NCBI GenBank assembly: GCA_019915135.1 | Contig: JAHLMK010000003.1 | Location: 124,001 to 188,000, forward strand | Source of the DNA: Strobilurus pachycystidiatus | Lineage: Eukaryota; Basidiomycota; Agaricomycetes; Agaricales; Physalacriaceae | Reading direction: 5' to 3' | DNA: 64,000 bases | Shown: positions 35,707-45,867 of the stretch, piece after piece | Layout of the letters: each line of letters opens with the position of its first letter | Position numbering within the stretch: the first letter of the stretch is position 1 | The notes under the pieces: model-generated | What the model was told of the DNA's origin: nothing | The model's input: the letters and a program-made list of their open reading frames with translations, nothing else | Database searches by the model: none | Translations under genes and position numbers: made by a program

Positions 35707-37221
35707 CTAGCTAAACGCAAGCACGCCCCACGCAGCAGCCGCTCCCAGCGCCACGCTCGCCGTGGTCCTGAACATTCCTCTCGCGCGCTTCCTTGGGAGC
35801 TCCTCCGTTTCCGTGTCCTCGTCGCGCTTCCGCTTGACCACATACGCCCGTTGCTCCTGTTCCTCCCTCGCGCGCTCCAAGATGCCGTTAAGCTCCATCC
35901 TGTGTTCTTCCTTAAGCAGCATCATCTCTACACCACAAAACCTCGCATCAGCAACCAACCAACCTTAGGTAAAGAAGTGGGGAATACGCACCATCGACGA
36001 ACACCCCATACTCTTTCTCTTCCCTTTCACCAGCCCGCTTCTCACTGCTTTGGAGCGCCTCGATCTGCGCCTGCATATCTGGGACGTCCATGTGGCTTAT
36101 GGCGTCCACCTTCTCGACCAGCGCGGCGCATAGGCTGCGCACCTCGCTGACTTGGACGGTGAGGTCGTCTATGGCGGCAGTGTTGGGTGCGACGACGGTG
36201 GTGGTCGCAGTGGTGGAGGATGCATTGGTGTCGCTGGAGGATGCGTTGGTGTCGTTGGCGGGTGCGTTGCTGGTGTGGGATGTGGTGGCGGCATTGTTGT
36301 CGGCAACGGATGACTCCAGCTCAAAGACGCACGACGCAGGGGAATACCACGCCCCGACCAAGCTCGGTTCCGGATCCGGATCCTGCGCGTCCTGGAAGAG
36401 GTCGTCGAAGATGTCTGACGGCGGCTGTGGGCTGGGCGATGGGACGTGCGGGATGGGAGGCAAGGACGGGACGAGCCTCTTGAACAACGAGAACGGGAGG
36501 GGCGGCGGCGGCTTGATCTCCTCGACGTCCGAGTCAGACGATACCGACATCGACGACGAGTCTTCATCCGCATCATCCTCCTCCCCATCTTCGTCCTCGT
36601 CGGTGGTCGTCTCTAGCCCATATCTTCCCGACATAGATGCAGATCTCGTTCCTCCAAAGATGGACGCCCCATAGAGGATCTGCACCCTGACTATTACCGA
36701 CCTCACCGCCTCCCCGTTCCGCGCCACGGTCTTGCCGAACGTCACGATGTCGCCGCTCTTGAGCGCATGCGCCTTGTGGGGCTCCAAACGGGTGGTGGGA
36801 TGGATGTGCGTGCCGTGGTGCGAGCCTAGATCTGTGAGGTATACCTGCACGCACACGTTGGATGGTGTTAGATGGAAGTGCAGAGGGAAACGCACCTGCC
36901 CGCCCGCCGCGAACCTAATCTCGGCATGTCGCCTGCTCACGACCGGGCAGCGAAACATCGCCTTTCCCTCGTCTCTTGTTCCCTCTACTTCACCCGGTGG
37001 ACGCCGTCCGACCAAAATCGCACCACCGTCCTTGGGGCGGTTGAGCGTCACCGTCCCGCCCTGCTCTAAGTCGGAGTGCAGCGTGATGCCTAGACTGGTG
37101 ATAAGCAATCCATCCGTCCTTCCTTTGATAGTGCTGAGAACCGACCTGTAGGAAGCGGTTTGGCAGGCTGTGCTGCTGCAGGGCGATGGGTGCCCAAATA
37201 TTGGATCTCGTCGTCTGCCAT
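35707..37221 (-). CDS. FHA4: FHA-domain, coiled-coil, C-terminally anchored protein, 447 aa
   Basis: Exons 37221-37146, 37089-36896, 36844-35992 and 35927-35707 give 447 aa. FHA signatures are LVGRRPPGEVE, CPVVSRRHAEIRF and VYLTDLGSHHGTHIHP. The linker contains DEDSSSMSVSSDSDVEEI, a Ser/Thr/Asn/Ala-rich stretch, and the coiled coil from AIDDLTVQVSEVRSLCAAL. The tail exon lacks the VATAV residues present in FHA1 and FHA3 but retains FRTTASVALGAAAAWGVLAF. It is divergently arranged with helical gene G, as FHA1 is with gene F. Confidence 0.8.
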
Positions 37222-37387
37222 TGCTCGCTGTTGCGGGTAGATGATGGTGACAGCTAAGAGTAAAGACCGTCCGGCCCCGGCGTTGACTAGGACCATTGAT
37301 CAAGTGCCGGCGGATTGCCGGCTATCGGCCCGGCGGGTGCGCAGTGTTTAGCGGGGAACTTCGAAGGGAAGAGTTGGGATGGAGGAG

Positions 37388-37684
37388 CTAGGGACCAACT
37401 TGGATGACACATCCGTGGATGGATGCCGGATTGGATACATCCATATCCATGTGGATGCATCCACGGGAAAATTAATTGCATCTCGGGATAAAGCCGTGGT
37501 CTTCTACTCATTACAATCATTCTTTTATTGCCAAATGTGATGTTTGCGAGTAGGTAAGACGACGGGTGTGGCTGGGAGAGGCCGGGAGAGCTAGCTGACA
37601 GGCCGCACGTGATCATCCGGCATCCATCCATCATCCATCAATGGATGCCGGATGATCCGTGGATGCATCCAAGTTGGTCCCTAG
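37388..37684. mobile_element. 297-bp MITE with CTAGGG ends and 6-bp target duplication
   Basis: The terminal inverted repeat is CTAGGGACCAACTTGGATG. The direct repeat GAGGAG lies at 37382-37387 and 37685-37690. The interior is rich in GGATG/CATCC. The homologous position upstream of psiFHA5 (about 32690-32705) reads GGACGGAGGAGCAATG without an insert, an empty paralogous site. The CTAGGG termini and 6-bp duplication match the element at 3152-3861. Confidence 0.8.
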
Positions 37685-37734
37685 GAGGAGCGATGGAGGA
37701 TCTAGTAGTGGATTCCGGATGTCAGGTTATTGTA

Positions 37735-38140
37735 CGAGGATGTAGATAGACACACACCAGTGTCCCGCATGGCATAGCGCGTACAGTTCCCACTAGGTTG
37801 AGGCTAGGGCGCGCGACGGGGCGCGTGGACGATGGGGCGCGCGGGGATCCATCCGAAAAAGGGCGTGGTGTTGGTGTTGGCCGCGCTGCGTCGTCTTAAG
37901 CGTATTGGATATCCTAACGCGGAAGGCCTGTCTTACAGGTACTCTGGCGTCGTTGTCAACATACACCATCTCGTATCAGCACCGCATAGAAGAACGCACA
38001 TTCTAACGCAGCACTCGATATCCAAAGGGCGTCTTGTTGAGAGCTCGAGGACGCGTCGCAGTCGCCTTTGTCGTGGTAGGAGACGAAGAAAAAATCTACC
38101 GGCAAGCCCCGTCCAGCATGCACGTGAGTGACGCCGGCTT
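37735..38140 (-). promoter_or_regulatory. Conserved upstream block UE5 of FHA4 with CACGTG
   Basis: CACGTG at 38121-38126 is followed on the minus strand by CATGCTGGACGGGGCTTGCC, closest to UE1. Removing the MITE and its duplication leaves about 600 bp from CACGTG to the FHA4 ATG, as for FHA1. The block also lies in the divergent spacer shared with helical gene G. Confidence 0.5.
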
Positions 38141-38531
38141 TTCACCAAAACCACGCCAGTGGCAGTGGACGAGCAAACACCCTGTCAGATAACTCTCACG
38201 CCGAGGATCGTAGATGACATGGGACGAATTCTCAACAGCAGCGCGTGGAGACAGTTTTGGCGTGACGCGAAAGCTGATGTGTATCACTGGCAGGTGCGGC
38301 GTCCGAGGGTCCCGTACTCTATCACCCTCATGAAAACGGGTGCGCACAGTCTGCACGCCACGCACATCCCTATACCATTTAATTGTGTATAGAGCGTGGT
38401 ACTGGCACTGGTAGTGTACGAAGAAAGACGCAGCAGCAAGCTTGATTTGACATGACGTGAACCGGTGCATCCTGTCAACGTTTTCGTGATCATTGACAGC
38501 AATAGAGTATCTTCCTTGCCCTCTCTCCTTC

Positions 38532-40109
38532 ATGTTGACTACAACGCTCGCACTCAAGGTGGACATTGACAACACGTCTATCGAGGACGAGACGCTCGAC
38601 GACGACTCAGACGATTTTCATCCGTATGGTGAGCTCCCAGCAAACCGACCGAGAAGGCTCATACACGGTATCAGGTTATAGGACCTTTGTCGACCCACCG
38701 AACGTTCGCATGATCTTTGATCTGTTCCGCTGTGTTATCGACTTGGTTGACTCGCCTCCGGAAGGCTACAAGGATATGCCACATATTCCCAATATCAATG
38801 TAAGTTGATTAGATGACCGTTTCGTCTGAGCGTGACTTATCACGAATCACTAGTTGCATAACATGGTGTTCATTTTCTACCACATCAAGCATCTACTATA
38901 CACCCGTGTCCAAGATCGCAAAACGATCAGTGGAATCGAATTCATGCCTCAGGCTGATGACAAACGGGGCGGACTTGTGGGGCTTCGTATATATCAAAGG
39001 TGAGTCGCGCGCACTCTGCTATTCGGAGGAATTCCTGACTGAGCATCGAATACAGGAGACTAGTTGTTCCGCCCCACTCACACTGGTTTCGTCCCCCTTT
39101 CACGGATGAGCCTACCCTAGCCAGCAGCTTCTTCCCGCATCTCATTCCCCTTGTCATTCCGTGTTTCCACCGAATGAAATCGCATAACGCGGCACTGGAG
39201 CGGGAGGTTCAACTTGCAAGGATGATACCCGATTTTGAGGAGTCGGATGCAGTGAGGGACGCATGTACAATTGACTCTGTCCGGAGCTGTCTTGACCTGG
39301 CGGAGAGTGTCGCCAAGATGATACCGTTGGTCGGAGGTATCCTCGAGGGAGCATGTGGGACGATTCGAAAGATTCTGGATGCGGCGCAGGTAAGTGGCTT
39401 CCTTGCCCGATGTCGGCCGAAATGCTCATGTGGATGTCACAGAGTGTAAAGTCTAACCGAACAGCATGCACGTCGTTGGCCAGGCATGCTGCGAATGTCA
39501 CGTTTTCAATCCTTAGTGAAGTTGCACGTTCATCGAACTATCAAGGTCCGCAGAAGATTGATCACAGGATCATGGACCTCTGGTCGTGAGTGATTCGATT
39601 CTCCCCCCAACAGTTAGTTGCGAATGACACTCATTGGATCAGGACTTTGAGGATGATCGAGACCCGCCTTCGCCTCTTAGCCCAATACAAAGGCTTCAAG
39701 GGCTTCGTCCTCCAGCACACAGTCAGGACGGAGCTAGGAGACTTACGCGAGATGCTCGACAACTCCCTCGCCGTCTTCAAGGTATGTACACTCAAGTCCC
39801 GCTGCTAAAACACCCCTCAGACTCGGACACTTCCAGATCGGCACCGACATCTCAACGAGACAACTGTTGAAGGACTTGCGTGTCCTCAACAGGGCACTCC
39901 TTTGGAAAACAGAGGACATTCACACAGAGCTCAAGGATTTCCGCGGGGAGACGCACCAGACACTGGAACGGATCGTGATGGTACGTGCTGTCGTGCGTGT
40001 GGATAAGCGCTATCTCACGGAACGTCAGTTTTTGGGTGTTGGTTCAGGCGGAACGGCGCTGCGAGAGACAGTTGAGTTTGATATAGGATCCCATGGAAGG
40101 TGCGAGTAG
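38532..40109 (+). CDS. Helical-bundle protein G, 402 aa
   Basis: Exons 38532-38628, 38675-38799, 38854-38999, 39056-39389, 39443-39585, 39643-39781, 39837-39980 and 40029-40109 close in phase. It has the shortest acidic N-terminus of the family (MLTTTLALKVDIDNTS). Exon 2 reads DLFRCVIDLVDSPPE, exon 3 HLLYTRVQDRKT, and exon 4 has the PPFTD and ASSFFPHLIPLVIPCF segments shared in style with gene F. The core is SCLDLAESVAKMIPLVGGI, LREMLDNSLAVFK and KTEDIHTELKDF. An upstream AG before exon 6 would create an immediate stop, which fixes the downstream acceptor for the whole family. With gene F it marks the outer edge of the array. Confidence 0.77.
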
Positions 40110-41294
40110 ATACAGGAAGAGTAAAGGTGAAGAGATGTAATACGTCGGTGAAGCCTATCAAACGCCCGAATCGATGTCATGCTCTGCCTCATTGGTGTTG
40201 TAGCCATAACCGCCCGAGCACGACCGGCAAGAAGGAGGTCCGGGGTGACTGACAGTCCTTTACCGATCAACGCCAGGACAGGCGTCGTCGGAATCGTAGC
40301 GCGGAGAGAGGGTGGATAGCGAAAGGATAGCCCCATCACTGTGACTGTGGCCATGACAGACTCGCATCCTCCGCACTGACCATACTCGTTCATCTGCGCC
40401 GAGATCTCCTGGCCATCAGTCTTCCCCTTCTTGCTAGGGTGTAACTTTCGAAGATTCTGACAATTGGCAACATTTCGACGCCGTACAGGTGTTGATAAGC
40501 TGATTCATTACCTTCGGCCGGGATCGCCGAGGAGCAGTGCTCGCGTCGTTTCGTCCAACGGTGAAGCGTCTGAAAGCGAGTTCACGGCAGGAAACACGTA
40601 CGACACAGCAGAAGTCATTTCACGGCCAAAACGACACTTTTGGAGACAGCCCCGCGAGTACGGACGATCTGGAGAAGATAGAGTTTCAATCCCAATCTTC
40701 ATGGTGGTGGGTCGATTCTTTCTTCTGTCTTTACTGTTTTCAGTAATCAGTTTGTCAGGACACGCTGAAGCGATCTTATCTGCAGCAAATCCAATCCGCC
40801 CAGCCCAACGCACCAGCCGCAATCAGCCATCGCGGAGCAAAGCGCGTTACCTTTGGAGGCCGTGCGCGCCCGGTACAAGGCGGGGTAGGGATCCAAGCTT
40901 GGCGCTGGAGGGTCTCATATGGAGACGTGTCGAGCGCGTGACGCGTCGGCGACCCAGAAACGGGAGGCATGATGTTACGCGTACTCTGGTTTCGAGACCA
41001 GGCTATAGAATACGGGCGTGGAACAACGGAGACGCGCCGTTGTGTCGTAGTAGTAGAAGACAAAGGAAGATTACTCGGCAAACTCTCTGCAACATGGACG
41101 TGCGTGTTCCTCTCTGCCAGTCGTCGTCGATTTGGGCTCACGGCCGTCATAATATTATCTAGATTTGTCTTGGTGCTTTGCACCGGGATTCACGGCGCGA
41201 GCGAGGGATGGAAGTCTAAATTTTAAGTACAAACGGACGAATACATATCACACCGACATCGTGGTACTGTTTGCAAAACCTGCGTGTGACGCAA
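40110..41294. other. Right border of the array: relic block and degenerate upstream block UE6
   Basis: No gene is supported. Positions 40460-40700 (plus) resemble the minus strand at 10.15-10.29 kb. On the minus strand, 41120-40850 is a diverged upstream block (ACGTCCATGTTGCAGAGAGT in place of the CACGTGCATG start) pointing toward gene G with no FHA gene after it. This mirrors UE0-psiFHA0 pointing at gene F on the left. Confidence 0.4.
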
Positions 41295-42716
41295 TTACAC
41301 GGCGTCTCTGTGCCCTGAAGCGTTTCCTCCACTCGTAGTATCCGATTCATCACTCCTGAAATTGACAAATGACAATGTCCCGTTCCCGCCTCCAGGCATT
41401 GTCGGCATGCTGTCCGATCCCGAAGCGGGTGAGGCGAATTGGATCTTCTCCAAAGGCGCATCCTTGCCAGGGAGCTGCTTCTGTAGATCATAGTCCACGA
41501 CGGAGAAGAAAGTCTCGGAAGAGCTGTTGGAGATGGCGACCGCCAGAACAATGATGGATACGTAGATTCCCTAGAGTATCAAATGAGTTTTGTATTGGGA
41601 GACGTTCGAGGATGCAACAGGACATACCGAGAAATGAGGCATGAAATACTCCATCCCAAAATTTGAACCGAGAGGGCCATTGTTGAGATAGCCATAGTCA
41701 CCGATCATGAAGAGCAGCTGGAGAGCAAGGTCAATGACACGATAAAGCACAGTCCATAAGCATACCCAGAAGATACAGTAGAAAGACCCTGACTCGACAA
41801 GAATGAGCAGAATGTTTTCCACGAGTGTCTTCCGCCGCCGCCCTTGGAAGTCCGATTTGATAAAATGACGATAATGCCTCATGTTTCAGTGAGCACGGGG
41901 GCGGCAAAGGGATGAAAGAACAATCCATACCAGACTTTGTAAGCACACAGGCCTGTCGTACTGAAGTTTGTCACTATGAGACAGACTGAGCCGAGAGGAT
42001 TCGTGATATTCCCAGGGTTGTGGAACTGGATGAGTCCTGTGGCAAGAGACGTCGCTGGCGGAGAGTGGTATTTTGAGCACTCCAGTCGGGCTTGCTTTAG
42101 GAAACGCGCTCACCGCCCGTGGCAACAAGAATGAATACGAGCCAAACCCTGACCCAGAGCTTGTCATAGAAGATACACCACGTCCTCCAGACCACGACGG
42201 CATCGCTGAGAAAATACTATGTCACACGCACCGTCAGACATTATTTCGGCTCGTATCAGAGCGCGGACTCACACATATACGCCTCAGAATCATAGCATCA
42301 ATGCTGAGCCTTCTTATTTTGTGCTGCACCCACTCTGGGCTGACTGAGTCCTTGTCGGAAGACAGAGTCGGGAACTGGATGATGTCGAACGTGGAATCGA
42401 TGTAGACATGTCCGGTACACAGGCCGAACATTACGGTCGTGACAAGAAGGAGCCCGATGCGCGCATATGAGTTGCGCAAGCCTTTGTGTCTGCGTTGGAG
42501 TCAGGGAGGTAGGTCAGTCAAAGTAGGGTTTTGGGAGCTCACATGAGGACGACTGAGGACATGATGGCTATGGCGGCATAGAATCCTGTGTGAAGAATGC
42601 TCAGGTAAGACGCGTTTGTGTAAGGGATCAGACAAACCATAGAACGCCAACTCGATCTCCTCCTCAATGTAGTCAGAGATCGCCCAATCGGAGTCGGCTT
42701 GTGAGATGAGAGGCAT
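41295..42716 (-). CDS. Fungal seven-helix membrane protein, 357 aa
   Basis: Seven exons (42716-42638, 42585-42543, 42489-42273, 42216-42114, 42036-41931, 41877-41628, 41570-41295) close in phase to 357 aa. Hydrophobic helices include FYAAIAIMSSVVLM, ARIGLLLVTTVMFGLCTGHV, VWLVFILVAT, LGSVCLIVTNF and ENILLILVESGSFYCIFW. The motifs SDAVVVWRTW, TNFSTTGLCAYKVW and LVESGSFYC are characteristic of a large uncharacterised family of mushroom plasma-membrane proteins. The polar C-terminus (about 70 residues, Ser/Gly-rich) should be cytoplasmic. Ligand and function are unknown. Confidence 0.8.
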
Positions 42717-43865
42717 CGGTCAAAGGAATTTCTGCTGGTTTGAAGTCTTGTCCAGTATTCGCTCTTATACACAGGTGCACTTACGGGATGCCGTCAATTT
42801 CCAGCCTTTCGGCTCGCTGGTCAGGGATTGCCGTCCCTACGTGTCCTGACGCGATCAGTACGCTGATCATCATCCTGATCTTCATCAGTCCATAGGACGT
42901 TGGAACATCCTGGCACACTCAGGACTGTATACCATGGCAGTTGTGCGAGTTTGCTGTCGCGTATGACACGACTGCAGATAGTGTCAGACGCGTAACACCT
43001 CGCAGATTGGGGTAGCCGATCTTGTCGGCCATTGAAATGTGACAGCCCACGAGGACTATGATCATCAGTGGCTTTTATTGAAAAAAGTGGTGAGGGCATG
43101 GTCGTAAGCATGCGATCTTCCTAAATATAGTGGGTATGGAAGTTACCGGGAAGGCGACCAGGCGTCGTGAGGTGCTGCACCTAGTGAGGGGATCTTATAG
43201 CTTGCTCGCGATCACGAGACCAGTGGGAAGAGTATTTGCTCTCGCGGCAAGCTACTAGAAACAAGGGCGAGAGGCAGAAACAAAGAGGACTCAGAAGGCG
43301 GTGTCGACATACGAGCTGGTGTCTTGATTCTACTCCTGTGCCTGTGGTGTTCTGGCTGTGTCGAACATAGCACGCTGTCAAAGAGTTCAAAAAATTGATG
43401 TATGTTTGATGCAGAAGATATAGAGTACAGAGTGTCGGTGGATTACCATGCCCGCGCACCGAGTTTGCCAGGTACGAGGACGTCCCATGCACCGCCCATG
43501 ATCAGCAACGATACATTCAATGGAAATCTGTAGCCTCAAATTCATAGCGGCATATTCTAGCTGCGGGCTGAGTACACGGTCATCGTGTAGATACGTTGCT
43601 GATTACATCTCGTTTGACTCGAGCGCTTCAGCAAAAAGCATCGCTCTTAGATAGACTTAGCGGTTATAATGCGCGCCTTGCCGTGTTTCTATCTTCGTAC
43701 GGTTATCACATCCCGTAAAGTGAAGCCACATCACATTGGAGATCGTCAGTAAGAACCGTAAGTATACATGAGGCAAGGTGTTGAGTAGGTAAGGAAAGTA
43801 GGTACGTTACAACAGTAAGAAAGAAATGTTTGCCGTACAGTCGTTAAAAATAAGGATCCAGCCTC
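42717..43865. other. Intergenic, no gene seen
   Basis: Should include the promoter of the seven-helix gene at its left end. I see no spliced coding pattern, repeat or RNA gene in the remainder. Confidence 0.4.
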
Positions 43866-45087
43866 TTATGAAGAACGCGAGGCTGCAGCCCCCGAGCGCA
43901 CCTTCTGCCGCTTCTGGCGCTCTGTAGCCTCCTCGCAGGGCGAGTCACGATCGCGGCTGCGCTTCCCGGCGGCTTTGGAGTCGTCGAGACGGTGGGCGGG
44001 AATACCATCCGGGATACTCCATGAATTGTACAGGTCGAGAAGAATTTGGAGATCCACGCGGACGGCGGGCGTGCACTGAATTTTCTTGAGATTTAACTGG
44101 GACAGGTGTTTTCCGGCTTTCCAAGCTACGTTGAACGGATTGACGTGAAGCTTGATCCTGCTGAGGCGGGCGTCGGTGAACGGATATCGATGATTCTCGT
44201 CCCGGTCAGTCATGCGGCCTTGGCGGTCCAGAATGTGCCGCTTGAACGGTTTGGCCTTCTCGAAGCAAGGAAAGATGAGGCGGTAGTTACGGGGAACCAC
44301 CTCTCCTTTCACAGACACGTACTATAAAGGCGTGAGATTCGCAAACTTATAATCATCATGAAGTACTTGCGTCTCGTGCTGACTGGTCTGAAGTGGACTT
44401 CAAGAACCGTTGTATCTTCATCACATCGGCGTGTGAGGGTATGATGATGATGTGGGCTTCGTCGAGATACCAGTGACAGTTCCGGCAGACTAAAGGCAAA
44501 AATAGGAAACACGCCGACCTCAGAGAGCAGGTACACAATGAATGACATGAAGTACGCACGTAGTAACAAGTTGAAACGCGAATTGAGATTATACGAGCCC
44601 TTGATCATGCGCCAGTACCATTCGAGAATTCGAATCTGCGAGGTGTTGCACTTTCAGAGGAAGTAGAGGTCTAGGTTAATCAACGCACCTTGATTCTATG
44701 CTTCGATTCACAACGGTCCACCAGATGCGCCATAACGGTCACGCCACCCTTTCCCTCCGCGGCGGTGGGGTCAACCTCTCTGCAGAGCGCGCAAGCATTC
44801 TTGAGGCAGGATACGGAATTGACAGCGATTCGAGTCTCTTTGGTCGGCTTCTCTCCGTAGAGAATGTTTCTTCTTGGGCTGGGGTCGTCACCATCCGCAT
44901 CGGATGATGCTCCATCATCCGACGAGGGGTCATAGCTAGGTTCCTCGTCCGAGGCGTGATAGCGGTGCTTGGGTGGCTTGACGGGCGAAGGGGAGTGTCC
45001 GGATGCGGAGCTCGAAGGATTGGGTGTATCCTCGCAATAGTCTGGCACTGTCTCAGTGCGACGCGAGCGCGTGTTGGATACAGACAT
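43866..45087 (-). CDS. HNH-type zinc-motif protein H1, 345 aa
   Basis: Exons 45087-44689, 44635-44560, 44489-44367 and 44305-43866 give 345 aa. After a disordered Ser/Pro-rich N-terminus come CALC (about residue 110), MAHLVDR, then NSRFNLLLLCRNCHWYLDEA after splicing: a C-x-x-C, H, N, C-x-x-C-H arrangement like HNH/treble-clef nucleases. The second half contains RLIFPCFEK and HVNPFNVAWKAGKHL and ends in a basic cluster. Possible nuclease or DNA-binding role; the catalytic state is untested. Intron phases (0,1,1) nearly equal those of H2 and of the WGLQ family. The exon 4 acceptor (GTGAAAG) was chosen by frame and is the least certain site. Confidence 0.7.
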
Positions 45088-45867
45088 GGTCGGTATGAGT
45101 CAATGGCGCCTGCGCCTCGGATTGAAGTGAATGGTAGGGGACGAAGGGTATTTACGAACCTTATATATCATGTCTGCGACACAATGTGCCAGGAAGAGTC
45201 ACAGTGGCCTAAACACATCAGCAAGACTACCCGATCGGTTGTCCCATTTTGGGGTTTTGAGGTTGTCGTCCGTTTTTCTACCCCTTCCTTTGCCTTCGTC
45301 ACCCACGCTTTGCTGCTGTAAATTAAAATTTGGCCCTTTGAAACATATCTCTCAGTGCTCACCAGTGGAAAGAGGGAACTTGTGCGAGGCAGACCAGTTA
45401 GTGTCGCAAAACCCCGGGTAGGTTGTCGCTCTTTGGGACATAGGTTGTCAGGTTGTCGGTTGTCAGGTTTTCGGCCAAATTTTGGCAGGGACAACCTCTT
45501 ACAACCTCCGACAACCGATCGGGACGAGTTGCTGATGCAAGAGTAACAATGGTAGAACGTTCCACATATGGGCGACATTGTGCGGCAAGAAGGCTGCGCC
45601 GAGCTCCAGAAGAGTCACTCGAAACCGACAATGGAAGAAAGTGTCCACATATGCGCTACAAAGGGGCGGGCGTGTTGATGGCTGTGCGGCGGTGCTCCGA
45701 ATGAAGCAAAAGACTGCAGGGTCGAACAATGGAGCCCAAGCAACGCCAAATATCTCGTCACGTGGTCGTGCCTTTGTTCATGCTCGATTCGGCCGTGCTG
45801 CTTTCTTCCTCTTACCATCACCACTACTCGCCTCGTCGGCGAACTACTTCGTATCTCTCACTCGGAA
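45088..45867. promoter_or_regulatory. Divergent promoter region with GGTTGTC repeats
   Basis: Lies between divergent H1 and WGLQ gene 3. At 45417-45520 several copies of GGTTGTC in one orientation (GGTTGTCAGGTTGTCGGTTG) are followed by inverted copies (ACAACCTCCGACAACC), a potential hairpin or paired binding site. No reading frame is supported. Confidence 0.35.
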
